Program-made: the position numbers and the translations under genes
NCBI GenBank assembly: GCA_964474045.1
Contig: CAYYRC010000014.1
Location: 1 to 64,000, forward strand
DNA: 64,000 nucleotides
Direction: 5' to 3'
From: JACJWR01 sp964474045
Lineage (GTDB): Bacteria > Actinomycetota > Actinomycetes > S36-B12 > UBA10799
Shown: one piece after another, positions 1-10,300 of the stretch
Numbering within the stretch: position 1 is the first letter of the stretch
Layout of the letters: each line of letters opens with the position of its first letter
The notes under the pieces: generated by a model
Seen by the model: the letters and a program-made list of their open reading frames with translations, nothing else
Database searches by the model: none
What the model was told of the DNA's origin: nothing

Positions 1-146
1 GCATCCAGGCCCTGGAGCATGTCGGCGATGACGTAGTTGTAGCTCGCCGTCAGGGTGAGCAGGGTGATGGCCGCAACCGCCACGGCAGCCACGACGTTGC
101 GCTGCTCCGGCTCCAGTCCGCCGACGGCCTTGAGGGGGTTGCGCAC
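1..146 (-). CDS. N-terminus of a membrane protein, possibly MFS-type (partial)
   Basis: The reading frame runs off the left edge of the window. From a GTG at 146 it encodes about 48 residues. A polar stretch (VRNPLKAVGGLEPEQRN) is followed by one hydrophobic segment rich in Ala, Val, Ile and Leu, then a YNYVIADML sequence. This fits the first transmembrane helix of a multi-pass membrane protein such as an MFS transporter, but too little is present to assign a family. No strong ribosome binding site is visible before the GTG, so the start is tentative. It is divergent from the large YVTN/FN3 gene that starts at 425, and the 278 bases between them hold no other gene that I can support. Confidence 0.4.
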   Translation of the reverse strand, partial: MRNPLKAVGGLEPEQRNVVAAVAVAAITLLTLTASYNYVIADMLQGLD

Positions 147-424
147 TGCCACACCCTACCGGCGGAGGACTCCCCGAACGCGCGGTCTGCGGGTAGGGGG
201 CAAGTCGGCGCACCCTGTCCGCGACCGAGCGGAGCTGACGCAGAGTCATCGGCGACTGCCCCAGATGGGGGAAGGGCGCGGTCGGACGCCCATCTCGCGT
301 GGGCCGGTCGGTGGGGCCCTGCGGTGTGCGCCCCGGCGTGGGAGCAAGATGAAGGGGATAGGCCGCACGCGACCGGCGTCGAGCCACGAGGTCGTTTCGC
401 TGCGCCCTGGCGGTGGAGGCGATC

Positions 425-3400
425 ATGTTGGCGCAGCGGTCGGCACTCGAGCCGGGCGTCCGAGTCCGGCGCCCTGGTCCTCGCCGCTGGCGACTGGTCG
501 CGGCGGTGTTGGCGGGGCTGGCGGTGGCAGGGCTTGCCCTCCTCATCGGACTGGTCGCAGGGCCGATGTCGGCGCAGGCGCTCGCCTCGGCCGGGCCGCA
601 GCCGCAGGTGGCCACGGTGGGGATGGCGGAGGACGTGGCCATGGCGCCCAACGGCAGCTTCGCGCTCGTACCGAACCGTGCCGTCGACACCGTGTCCAGG
701 GTGCAGACGTCGGACAACAGCATCACCGCCACGATCGCGGTGGCTGGCCGGCCCACGCAGGTGGACATCGCCCCCGACGGTTCCTTCGCCTACGTCACCA
801 CGCGCACCAGCGGGCGAGTGGCGCGCATCCGATTGTCCGACAACACCGTTGTCGCCTCGATAGTCGTGGGCGGCACCCCGGACGCGGTCGACATCGCCCC
901 CAACGGCCAGTTCGCCTACGTGCTGGACACCGCCGGCGGACGGGTGGTGCGCATTCGGACATCGGACAACGCCGTCGTCGCGTTCCCCAAGGTGACGACA
1001 GGCACGTTGGGCCAGGTGTCGATCGCGCCGGACAGCAGCTACGCCTACGTGGCGTCCGACGGCGCCGCCGGAGTCGGTGGCCTGCTGCGGGTGCGCACCT
1101 CTGACGACACGGTCGTATCGACCACGGCCGGGGGTTTCGACGCCGTGGACATCGCGCCCAGCGGCGCGTTCGCCTATGTGACGGACAACCACAGCGTGCA
1201 TCGGGTCAACACCACCACCAACGCGATCGGGGCCGAGATCTGGACCGGCAACTTCAGCCGCGACGTCGAGATCTCCCCCGACGGCACCTTCGCCTACGCC
1301 ACCGTGCAGCTGCTGGGCGATGCGGTGCGGATCACCACGGCCACCGACCAGGTGTCGAGTACCCAGGCGCTCAGCACCGCCGTGTGGGGGCTGGCGATCG
1401 CACCGGACTCGTCGTTCACGTACCTGACGAGCGACAACATGGACAGGCTCTACCGGCTCGAAGCGCCCAAGGCGCCCACCGGGGTCGTGGTGACGCCGGG
1501 GGATGCGTCAGCCTCGATCGCCTTCACCGCCGCCCCGAACGACCTGCCCTACACCGGCCTGCAGTACTCGTTGGATGCAGGTTCGACCTGGACCTCGCAG
1601 GCCTCTGTTGCCTCGCCCCTGGTGCTGACCGGCCTGGTCAACGGGTCGTCCAAGACCCTCCGCCTGAGGCTGGTCAACCAGATCGGCGTGGGCGCCATGT
1701 CCACAGCCAGCACCTTCGTCGTGGGTCAACCGCCCGGTGTGCCGACGGTGACGGCCCTCACGCCGAACGCGAACGGGTTCACCGTTGACTTCACACCCCC
1801 TGCGAGCGCCGGCAGCGGCACCCTGGCCAACTACCAGTACTCGCTGGACCAAGGGGTGACGTGGCTGACCCGCAGCCCCGCCTCGACGGCGTCGCCGCTG
1901 GTGATCGGAGGACTGGCACGGGGCGCCCACGTGCAGTTCCAGCTGCGAGCCGTCAACACCTACGTCCCCGGTCCCGCTACCCCGGTGCTGTTCTCGACCA
2001 CGGGCACGATCCCAGTGGGGGCCAGGGCGACGGCAGTGGCAGTGGCGCCGAACCAGACCTTCGCCTACGTGGCCAACCGGCTCGACAACACGGTGACCAA
2101 GGTGCGCACGGCTGACGATGCGGCGGTGGGGACGATACCCGTGGGCTCCGGTCCCGCCGACATCGAGTTCCGGCCCGATGGGACGACTGCCTACGTCGTG
2201 AACACCGGGTCGAACTCGGTCTCGGTCATCAACACCGCCACCTCGACCGTCGTCGCCGACGTGACAGTGGGCACCAGCCCCGTGGCGATCGCCGTGGCGC
2301 CTTCGGGTGCCTTCGCCTACGTGGTCAACCGGGGTTCGGGCACCTTGTCGCGCATCAACCTTGCAGACAACACCGTGAGCAAGGTCTTCAGCAGCGGGGG
2401 CACCTGGCCAAGCTCGGTGGCGATAAGCCCGGATGGCACCGCTGGCTTTGTGGCCAACGGCTGGAACGGGACGGTGGTGCGCTTCACCACGGCCGCCGAG
2501 GTCACGACCAACGTGTACACGGTGGGCACCCCCTACGTCGTGGGTGAGCCGTGGGGAGGCGGGCCGGCACGCATCGCCATCAACGCAACCCATGCCTATG
2601 TCACCGATGACCGGACGACGGCTCTGACTCGAATCCCCCTTGCCGGCGGTTCACCGGAGCTCCTGCGGCTGATGGGCGGCAAGCCCACGGGGATAGCCTT
2701 CAAGCCCGCGTCGACCGAGTTCTACGTCACCGATGCGAGCAGCGACCTGGTCTGGCGGTTGGGGCCGTCGTCCATGCTTGGTGAGTTCCACGCCGGCCAG
2801 GGTCCGACGGACGTGGCGTTCTCCAGCGCCGGCTTCGCCTACGTCGCCAACGGCTCGGAGTCCACTGTGTCGCGCCTGGGGATCGCGGGCGCGCCCACCG
2901 CCGTCGTGGCGACGGCGGGGAACGCCTCCGCCTCGGTGGCTTTCGCCGGACCGGTGTCCGACGGCGGATCGGCGATCACCAACTACAAGTACGCGGTGTC
3001 CGCCAACGGCGGCTCGACCTGGGGGCCGTGGACGGCGCTGGCGCCGGCCGACGCGGCGACGCCGGTGACCGTACCCGGGTTGACGAACGGGACGACTTAC
3101 CTGATCAAGGTGTTGGCTGTCACGGCCCTCGGGGACGGGAGCGCCTCGGCCCCCTCCGCGCCGTTCACGCCGATCACGACGCCCGGCGCACCCGGCCTGC
3201 CAAGTGCCACGCCGGGCAACGCCTCGGCCTCGGTGGCATTCTCGGCCCCGGCGAGCAACGGCGGCTCGGCCATCACCAACTACCAGTTCGCCCTCTCGAC
3301 GAACGGCGGCTCGTCGTGGGGCCCCTGGACCGCCGTGGCACCCCTCGATGCGGTGCCGCCCGTCACCATCACGGGGCTGACGAACGGCACCTCGTACCTG

Positions 3401-5275
3401 GTGAAGGTGCGGGCGGTGAACGCTGCCGGTGGCGGCGCCGAGTCGCTCCCTTCGTCCGCGTTCGTGCCGAAGACGGTTCCTGCGGCCCCCACCCTCCTGG
3501 TACCGACGCCAGGCAACGCATCGGTCTCGGTTGCCTTTGCCGCACCAGCCTCCAACGGCGGCTCGGCGGTCACCAACTACAAGTACGCCACCTCGACGAA
3601 CGGCGGCTCGACCTGGGGTCCGTGGACGGCGCTGAGCCCTGCGGATACGACGTCGCCGGTGACCGTGCCCGGCCTGGTCAACGGTACGGCCTACCTGGTC
3701 AAGCTTCGCGCGATGAACATCGTCGGCGACGGCGCCGAGTCGTCGCCGACGACGCCCTTCGTGCCGAGGACGCTCCCGGGCGCGCCCACGCTGCTGAACG
3801 CAGTCGGCGGCGACGGCACCATCACGGCGAACTTCGTCGCACCGGGGTCCGACGGCGGAGCGGCCATCTCCGGCTACCAGTACTCGCTCGACGGCGGCAC
3901 CACGTGGCACACCCCGGCCCCGCCCGTCACCACGACCCCGCTGCTCATCTCCGGGCTGCCCAACTGGACCCCGCAGCACGTGGCGCTGCGAGCGGTGAAC
4001 ACCGCCGGCAGCGGCCCCGCCAGCGCGGTGGTGGACGCCATGGCGCAGCCGCCCGGGTTGGTGTTCTCGTCCGTGACGCCGGCGCGGGTCGCCGACACCA
4101 GGCTGTCCTACGGCGGCAGCGGGCCGGTGCAGCCGGGTGAGCCCGGAATGAGGGTGCTGTCGGTCGCAGCGACCCAAGATGGCGGGTTGCCGGTCGTGCC
4201 GGTGGGCGCTGCCGCCGTCGTGGTCAACATCACCGTGCCCAGCCCGCAGGCGGCCGGACACTTGCGGCTCATGCCGGGGGATGCCGTCGCGCCGGGATCG
4301 GCCTCGGCGGTCAACTTCCGCGCCGGCGAGACCATCGCGAATGGAATCACCGCCCGCATCGACGCCAGTCGGAGCCTGAAGGTCTACGCATCCGCGGCGA
4401 CCGACGTGATCATCGACGTGGTCGGCTACTTCGCCCCGCCGCCGCCACCGGCAGGTGGAGCCGTCGGCGAGAGCTCGTTGGTCGCCCCGCAGAACGCGGG
4501 GGCCGGCAGGTTCACGGCGATCGAGCCCGTGCGCGTCTACGACTCGGCGTCCGACGCGGCAGGTTTGCTGGGAGTCGGCGAGAGCCGCCCGGTGTCAGCC
4601 GCAACCACCCAGGATGGGCTCACCCCGGTCACTCCCGCCGGTGCCGGCGCTGTCGCGTACAACCTCACGGTGGTGCGCCCCGAAGGCGCGGGGCACTTGC
4701 GCGTGATGCCCGGCGACGTCGACAGCTCGCCGGCCTCGGCCGTGAACTGGGCCCGTGCCGGCGAGGTGATCGCGAACGGGCTTACCGTGCGGGTGGACGC
4801 GGACCGGCGGATCCGCGTGTTCAACGCGTCGAGCGAGCCGGTGCGCATCCTGGTGGACATCGTCGGCTACTACTCCGCCAGCGGGTCCCTCTTCTACCCG
4901 GTGGATCCAGTGCGGGTGCTCGACACCCGCACCGCCTCCGGTGGGCTGGGCGCGATCGGCGCCGGCGAGGCGAACATCCGCACAGCCTCCGTGGCCACCT
5001 CCTTGCCCAGTCTGGGAGCCGCCGAGCAGGTGCCGCCCGGGGCCACCGCCGTCGCCAGCAACTTCACCGTCACGGCGACCACCTCCGGCGGTCACATGCG
5101 CGTCTTCCCGGCCGGGAGCGCCCTGCCCACGGCATCCACCATCAACTGGCCCGACGCCGGGTACTCGCGCGCCCATGGGACGGTCACGGCCATCAGTCCC
5201 AGCCGCGAGGTGAGCATCTACAACGGTTCCACCTCGGCCGACGCCCTCCTGGACGTGCTCGGCTTCTACCGCTAG
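425..5275 (+). CDS. Large secreted YVTN beta-propeller / fibronectin type III surface protein
   Basis: The 1616-residue product starts at ATG 425, chosen because GGAGG at 415-419 sits 5 nt upstream; GTG 413 would lack a site. A basic N-terminus and a hydrophobic segment (about residues 25-55) act as a signal peptide or anchor. Next come a YVTN-type propeller (about 62-345, repeated FAYV strands), two FN3-like domains, a second propeller (about 529-823) and four FN3-like domains (about 822-1212) with a GSTWGPWT signature. Three related beta modules of about 125 residues close the protein (from about 1212, 1359 and 1489), each opening with an RVxDTR-like motif and ending in a GYF/GFY motif. The propeller and FN3 families are usually adhesive or scaffold domains outside the cell. 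I infer a cell-surface adhesion or matrix role. No LPXTG sorting signal is visible. Confidence 0.85.
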   Translation: MLAQRSALEPGVRVRRPGPRRWRLVAAVLAGLAVAGLALLIGLVAGPMSAQALASAGPQPQVATVGMAEDVAMAPNGSFALVPNRAVDTVSRVQTSDNSITATIAVAGRPTQVDIAPDGSFAYVTTRTSGRVARIRLSDNTVVASIVVGGTPDAVDIAPNGQFAYVLDTAGGRVVRIRTSDNAVVAFPKVTTGTLGQVSIAPDSSYAYVASDGAAGVGGLLRVRTSDDTVVSTTAGGFDAVDIAPSGAFAYVTDNHSVHRVNTTTNAIGAEIWTGNFSRDVEISPDGTFAYATVQLLGDAVRITTATDQVSSTQALSTAVWGLAIAPDSSFTYLTSDNMDRLYRLEAPKAPTGVVVTPGDASASIAFTAAPNDLPYTGLQYSLDAGSTWTSQASVASPLVLTGLVNGSSKTLRLRLVNQIGVGAMSTASTFVVGQPPGVPTVTALTPNANGFTVDFTPPASAGSGTLANYQYSLDQGVTWLTRSPASTASPLVIGGLARGAHVQFQLRAVNTYVPGPATPVLFSTTGTIPVGARATAVAVAPNQTFAYVANRLDNTVTKVRTADDAAVGTIPVGSGPADIEFRPDGTTAYVVNTGSNSVSVINTATSTVVADVTVGTSPVAIAVAPSGAFAYVVNRGSGTLSRINLADNTVSKVFSSGGTWPSSVAISPDGTAGFVANGWNGTVVRFTTAAEVTTNVYTVGTPYVVGEPWGGGPARIAINATHAYVTDDRTTALTRIPLAGGSPELLRLMGGKPTGIAFKPASTEFYVTDASSDLVWRLGPSSMLGEFHAGQGPTDVAFSSAGFAYVANGSESTVSRLGIAGAPTAVVATAGNASASVAFAGPVSDGGSAITNYKYAVSANGGSTWGPWTALAPADAATPVTVPGLTNGTTYLIKVLAVTALGDGSASAPSAPFTPITTPGAPGLPSATPGNASASVAFSAPASNGGSAITNYQFALSTNGGSSWGPWTAVAPLDAVPPVTITGLTNGTSYLVKVRAVNAAGGGAESLPSSAFVPKTVPAAPTLLVPTPGNASVSVAFAAPASNGGSAVTNYKYATSTNGGSTWGPWTALSPADTTSPVTVPGLVNGTAYLVKLRAMNIVGDGAESSPTTPFVPRTLPGAPTLLNAVGGDGTITANFVAPGSDGGAAISGYQYSLDGGTTWHTPAPPVTTTPLLISGLPNWTPQHVALRAVNTAGSGPASAVVDAMAQPPGLVFSSVTPARVADTRLSYGGSGPVQPGEPGMRVLSVAATQDGGLPVVPVGAAAVVVNITVPSPQAAGHLRLMPGDAVAPGSASAVNFRAGETIANGITARIDASRSLKVYASAATDVIIDVVGYFAPPPPPAGGAVGESSLVAPQNAGAGRFTAIEPVRVYDSASDAAGLLGVGESRPVSAATTQDGLTPVTPAGAGAVAYNLTVVRPEGAGHLRVMPGDVDSSPASAVNWARAGEVIANGLTVRVDADRRIRVFNASSEPVRILVDIVGYYSASGSLFYPVDPVRVLDTRTASGGLGAIGAGEANIRTASVATSLPSLGAAEQVPPGATAVASNFTVTATTSGGHMRVFPAGSALPTASTINWPDAGYSRAHGTVTAISPSREVSIYNGSTSADALLDVLGFYR

Positions 5276-5299
5276 CGGCTGGTGGCCCGCGCGTCGCTG

Positions 5300-6643
5300 T
5301 CAGCCGTCCGTGCCGTCGCGCCGCACCTCACCGCCCTGCGTGCGGCTGCGGTAGCCGCGTGACGTGCGGGTCACCGACGAGCGCATGCGGCGGACGAGGT
5401 AGTCCTCGTCCGGGCCGACCGTTGATCGGGGGTCCGAGCCGAGCTGCACCGAGTCCCGTTGAAGCATCTTGAGCGTCTTGTCGATCCAACGAGCCTCCTC
5501 GGCCAGGCTCGCGCTGGCGGCCATGTCGTCTTCGTGGAAGCGCGACCGAACCCGCTGCAGTTGCTGCTGCGCTTCCTCGTAGTCGCCGTGGCGCAGCGCC
5601 TGCTCGGCGGCGCGCTTGCTCTCCTGCGCCTCGATCAGCAGCTTCTCGCGGGTCACTTCCGGCTCGGGGACTCTGCCGGCGGCGACGTCGCCCGGTACCA
5701 CGTTGATCGAAACCGGCACCTTGATCGTGTGCTCCTCGAGTGCGGGCAGCTCCACGTAGGTCAAGGCAATGGAGGCGATCTGGGCCAGGCCGAGCGACGT
5801 GAGGGCGGGCACCTGGAAGGCGAGCAGGATGCGGCGGCTCTCACCGGCGTAGAAGTCGCCCAGCTCGACCATCACCCCATCGGCGGTGATGCTGATCGGC
5901 AGGTCGTTGAGCAGGCTCATCGTCACCACGTCGGCGGTGGGGTCCACCATCAACGTTGCAGCCTGCACGACCTTGCTCAGCAGGCCCTCGACCTCGCCGG
6001 CCACCGCCGCGATGGCTTCGTCGGGGCCTTGGGCGAAGGAGTGGTTGCCCAGCCCCCCTGCGGCGAGCTCGGCCAGGATGGCCGCGTCGTAGCCGACGCC
6101 GATGCCGATCGTTGAGGTCGTGATTTGCCTGTCGGCGTGGTTCTGGGCGACGCCGCGCAACCGCACGGGATCGTTCTCGCCGCTGTTGGCGTGGCCGTCG
6201 GACAGCAGCAGGAGGGTTGCCCCGGTCGGGCCGGCCACACGCCTGGCCTCTTGGAGTCCGCGCAGGTAGCCGGCGGATAGGTCGGTGCTGCCGCCTGGAA
6301 CGACGGTCGCGATCAACTGGCGGAGTTGCTCTCGCCCGATTGCCGCGACCGGTCCTGCCGGGACGACCACCTGAGCCTGGGAGTCGAAAGTCACCAGGCC
6401 GAACTGGTCCTGATCGTCTAGCCGAGCTACCAGATCGACCAGTGCCCGCCGGGCCGAATCGAGCCTTTCGCCGCCCATCGATCCGGAACGGTCGAGTACG
6501 ACAACCGTGGTGTGGGCCGGGCGTGCGGCCGCGTCGCTGGTGTCGTGCGGCGCCTGCGGTGCTTCGAGTTCGAGCATGACCGTGACTGTGTCGTCGGTCT
6601 CGAGGGCGATCAGGTCGAAGTCGAGGTGAGCGTTGAGATGCAT
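5300..6643 (-). CDS. von Willebrand factor type A (VWA) domain protein
   Basis: The product is 447 residues. The start is ATG 6643, where AAGGA lies 5 nt upstream; an upstream extension in the same frame has no ribosome site and poor protein character. A VWA domain begins near residue 45 with the MIDAS metal-binding motif DRSGSMGG, followed by the conserved LLLLSDGHAN segment. After it comes a beta-rich region and a charged, helical C-terminal part (roughly residues 330-400, EAQESKRAAEQAL) that could form a coiled coil. No signal peptide is seen, so it is probably cytoplasmic. VWA proteins bind partners through a divalent metal; the partner here is unknown. It converges with the YVTN/FN3 gene and is divergent from the VOC gene at 6838. 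Confidence 0.85.
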   Translation of the reverse strand: MHLNAHLDFDLIALETDDTVTVMLELEAPQAPHDTSDAAARPAHTTVVVLDRSGSMGGERLDSARRALVDLVARLDDQDQFGLVTFDSQAQVVVPAGPVAAIGREQLRQLIATVVPGGSTDLSAGYLRGLQEARRVAGPTGATLLLLSDGHANSGENDPVRLRGVAQNHADRQITTSTIGIGVGYDAAILAELAAGGLGNHSFAQGPDEAIAAVAGEVEGLLSKVVQAATLMVDPTADVVTMSLLNDLPISITADGVMVELGDFYAGESRRILLAFQVPALTSLGLAQIASIALTYVELPALEEHTIKVPVSINVVPGDVAAGRVPEPEVTREKLLIEAQESKRAAEQALRHGDYEEAQQQLQRVRSRFHEDDMAASASLAEEARWIDKTLKMLQRDSVQLGSDPRSTVGPDEDYLVRRMRSSVTRTSRGYRSRTQGGEVRRDGTDG

Positions 6644-6837
6644 GGCAATCCTTGCTGTTCGGTGGTGGCTGCAGTGCGCTGTTTCGTCGTGGGTGTAGCC
6701 CGGCCGAGGGGGTCGATCGGCCCTCTCACATGAACTCTGAGGCAGGGGTCCGACACAATTGCCCGTCACCGGACTCGGCTGATCGGCCCTCACGGATAGA
6801 CGTGCGACCAGCCCATGACCGGTGGCACGCTGTGGCC

Positions 6838-7227
6838 GTGACGACCACCCCCTTCCTCATGTTCCAAGGCGATGCCGAGCAGTGGCTCGACCTCGTCCTG
6901 TCGACGGTTCCCGGTTCGCGGTTGGTGTCTATGGAGCGGCGCGAAGGCGGCGCCGCTGGGGTGGAAGGGGGCGTGGCGATGGCCTTTGTCGAGATCGACG
7001 GCCTGCTCGTGCGGCTGTTCGACAGCCCGGTCGGGCACGCGTTCACGTTCACGCCGGCCTTCTCGTTCTTCGTGGACGTGAGCTCAGTCGCAGACCATGA
7101 GCTGATCCATGCGGCGCTCGCCGATGGGGGAACCGTGCTGATGGCCCCGGCCGATCATGGGTTCAGCCAGTGGTTCTCGTGGGTGCAGGACCGCTACGGG
7201 GTGAGTTGGCAGTTGAACGTGGCATGA
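6838..7227 (+). CDS. VOC-superfamily / PhnB-like protein
   Basis: The 129-residue product begins MTTTPFLMFQGDAEQW at GTG 6838. It resembles the PhnB/3-dmu-9_3-mt branch of the vicinal oxygen chelate fold: an opening beta strand with a FQGDAEQW motif, a central FTPAFSFFVDV strand and a closing GFSQWFSWVQDRYGVSWQ segment, which is the usual C-terminal signature of these proteins. Members are small cytoplasmic dimers; many have no known reaction. The canonical metal ligands are not obvious here, so no enzymatic activity is claimed. The GTG two codons upstream (6832) is an alternative start. The 194 bases back to the divergent VWA gene at 6643 hold no other gene that I can see. Confidence 0.8.
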   Translation: MTTTPFLMFQGDAEQWLDLVLSTVPGSRLVSMERREGGAAGVEGGVAMAFVEIDGLLVRLFDSPVGHAFTFTPAFSFFVDVSSVADHELIHAALADGGTVLMAPADHGFSQWFSWVQDRYGVSWQLNVA

Positions 7228-7312
7228 CGGGGGACGCTGTGTCGAGGCCTGCCTACTTGCCCATCGCTTCACTGAGTGGGCAACTGTCGGAGGGGTCCGA
7301 CAAGCTTCCGCT

Positions 7313-10300
7313 GTGACTGACGGGACACCGGACGCCCTCCCTGCGGGCCTCTACGACGACGTGCTTACGCCGCGACTGGAGCGACGCCTGGTGGCGCAGG
7401 ATCCGCACCCGGCCGCAGAGCGCATCGACGACCTGGACCAGGCCGAAGCGGCCGATCGGCTTGCCCTGCACATCGCGAACCTCATCGAGCGCACCATCGA
7501 CTCCCTCCCCGCGGACGTGCGCGTGGAGAGGGGGAGCGCGCTGATCCGCAGTATCGGGGCGAGTCTGGCCGAACTGGCGCCCAAGGTCGGTGTGGACGAC
7601 GAGGTCCCGGCGGGGGAGGCCCGCATGCTGCGAGCGGTGCTGCCCAAAGGCATGGATGGCAAGCCCGTCGCCATCGAGGAGCCGGAGATCCCCCTGCTCG
7701 ACACCACGCTGCTGACGAACGCGCCAACGGAACCATCGCTGTCAAGGGCCATCATCAGCGAGATCGCCTCGGCTGACCGTATCGACGCCATCATCGCCTT
7801 CATCCGCTTCAGCGGTATCCGCCCTCTGCTCGACGCCCTGGAGGCTCACACGAGTGCCGGCAGGCCGCTGCGGATACTCACCACGACGTTCACCAACAGC
7901 ACGCAACCGGAGGCGTTGGAGGCCCTGGCGCGCATCGGGGCGCAGATCCGCGTGTCGTACGACACCGGGTCAAGCCGGTTGCACGCCAAGTCCTGGCTGT
8001 TCGACCGCACGTCGGGCGCGTCCACCGGCTACGTCGGCTCTTCCAACCTGAGCCACGCAGGACAGGTGGTAGGCCAAGAGTGGAACGTGCGGTTGAGCGC
8101 CCGGCGCAACCCAGCAGCGATGAGGAAACTCGCTGCGGCCTTTGAGGGGGCATGGGAGAACGGCGACTTCATCGCCTACACGCCCGACGAGTTCCGAACC
8201 GCCGTTAGGCGCGCCGCTGACCTCGGTGATTCGCCGCTTGTCCTCCCCCTGCACGAGCTCAGGCTGGAGCCCTTCCAGGAGCGACTGCTCGAGCAGATCG
8301 AGGCGGCGCGCCGCAGGGGAAGGCACCGCAACCTGCTGGTCGCGGCCACCGGCACCGGAAAGACCGTCATGGCGGCGGTCGACTACGCCCGCCTGCGCCA
8401 GCAACTGCAGGGCTCACGGCTGCTGTTCGTAGCCCACCGGGAGGAGATCCTGGACCAGGCCCGGGCCACCTTCAGATTCGCCCTGCGCGAGCCGTCCTTC
8501 GGCGAGAAATGGGTAGGTGGTCGCACCCCGTCGGACTACCGGCACGTGTTCGCCTCCATCCAGAGCCTGTCGGCCGCGGGCCTCGGGAACATCGATCCGC
8601 AGGCCTTCGACGTAGTCATCATCGACGAGTTCCACCACGCCGCCGCCACCTCCTACACGCGGCTCCTGGACCACCTGCGGCCGCAGGAACTGCTGGGTCT
8701 CACGGCGACGCCGGAGCGCGCCGACGGGCTGCCGATCCTGCACTGGTTCGACGATCGCATCTCTGCCGAGCTCCGGCTGTGGGACGCCATCGACCAGCAA
8801 CGGCTCGTCCCGTTCCACTACTTCGGCATCCACGATGGCCTCGACCTGACGGCCGTGCCCTGGCGGCGTGGCTTCGGCTACGACCCGGAGGCGCTGTCAG
8901 GCGTCTACACGTCCAACGACGCCTGGGTTCGGACCGTGATCAAGCAGTTGCGCGACTACGTCGGGGACGTGCACTCGATGCGGGCGCTCGGCTTCTGCGT
9001 GAGCGTCGCGCACGCGAGGTTCATGGCACAGAGGTTCACCGAGGCTGGCATCTCGGCGGTCGCGGTCACCGGCGACACCCCCGAGGCCGAGCGCCGCGAG
9101 GCCCTTTCGCGCCTGCGAGACGGCAAGGTCAACGCGGTCTTCAGCGTGGACCTGTTCAACGAGGGCGTGGACGTGCCCGCCGTGGACACGGTTCTGATGC
9201 TGCGCCCCACCGAGAGCGCGACCGTCTTCCTGCAGCAACTCGGCCGCGGCCTGCGGCGCGCGCGGGGCAAGTCCGTCTGCACCGTGCTGGACTTCATCGG
9301 CCAGCACCGCAGAGAGTTCCGGTTCGACGTCCGCTACCGCGCGCTGCTGCGGCTGTCCCGTGCCGACCTGGTCGCAGGTCTGGCCAACGGCCTGCCGTTC
9401 CTGCCGTCGGGGTGCTCCTTCCAGCTCGACCGCGTCGCGCGCGACGTCGTGCTGGACAGCATTAGACAGGCGATCCCGTCCAACTGGCCGCAGCGGGTGG
9501 CCGAGCTCCGCAGGCTGAACGCGGACGGTTACCCGGCCACCCTGGCGGCCTACCTGCACGAGACAGGCCTCGACCTCGACGACGTCTACGCCAACGGCCG
9601 CAGTTGGTCGGACCTCCTTGAGGGCGCAGGACTCCCCACGCAAGCGCCGGGTCCGTTCGAGAAGCAACTGCGACGCGCGCTAGGGCGCATGCTCCACGTC
9701 GACGACGAGGAGCGGATCGACACCTATCGTGCCTTCCTCGACGTCGGCGGCCTGCCGACGGTGCAGGGCGCGCGGGATCGGCGGCTGTTGCGCATGTTCG
9801 TCGTCAGCCTCGCGGGGCAGGTTCTGGGCGATCGGAGCCTCGCTGAGGGAGTCGCTCTGGTCTGGCGGCATCCGCAGGTCCTGCGCGAGCTGGCGGAACT
9901 GCTGCCGCTGTTGAGCGAGCGCCACGACCACGTCCACGCGGACCTGCCCGGACGGCCGGATTGCCCTTTGCAGATCCACGCGAGGTACACCCGGGAGGAG
10001 GTCCTCGTTGCGATGAACCAGGGCGACCGGGCAGCAGTGCCGACGTGGCGGGAGGGAGTCCGCTGGGCCGCCAACGAGAAGGCCGACCTCTTCCTCGTCA
10101 CGCTCAACAAGTCATCGGGGAACTTCTCGCCCACCACGCAGTACCGCGACTACGCCATCAGCCCCACGCTGTTCCACTGGGAGAGCCAGTCCACCACTCC
10201 TGCCGGGTCGCCGACCGGCCAGCGTTACCAGCGGCACGAGGCGGAGGGCTCGGAGATCCTCATCTTCGCCCGCATGACGAATGCCAGCTCGGATCGTGCG

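Noticed and set aside
2890..3780. Regular repeats that could suggest a CRISPR or tandem repeat array
   Set aside because: The period is about 300 bases and reads as FN3 domains in frame; no short direct repeats with unique spacers exist.
2651..4261. Long open frame on the minus strand within the FN3 part of the YVTN/FN3 gene
   Set aside because: It is Arg/His/Gly-rich and mirrors the repeated FN3 coding sequence; open antisense frames are common in high-GC genes.
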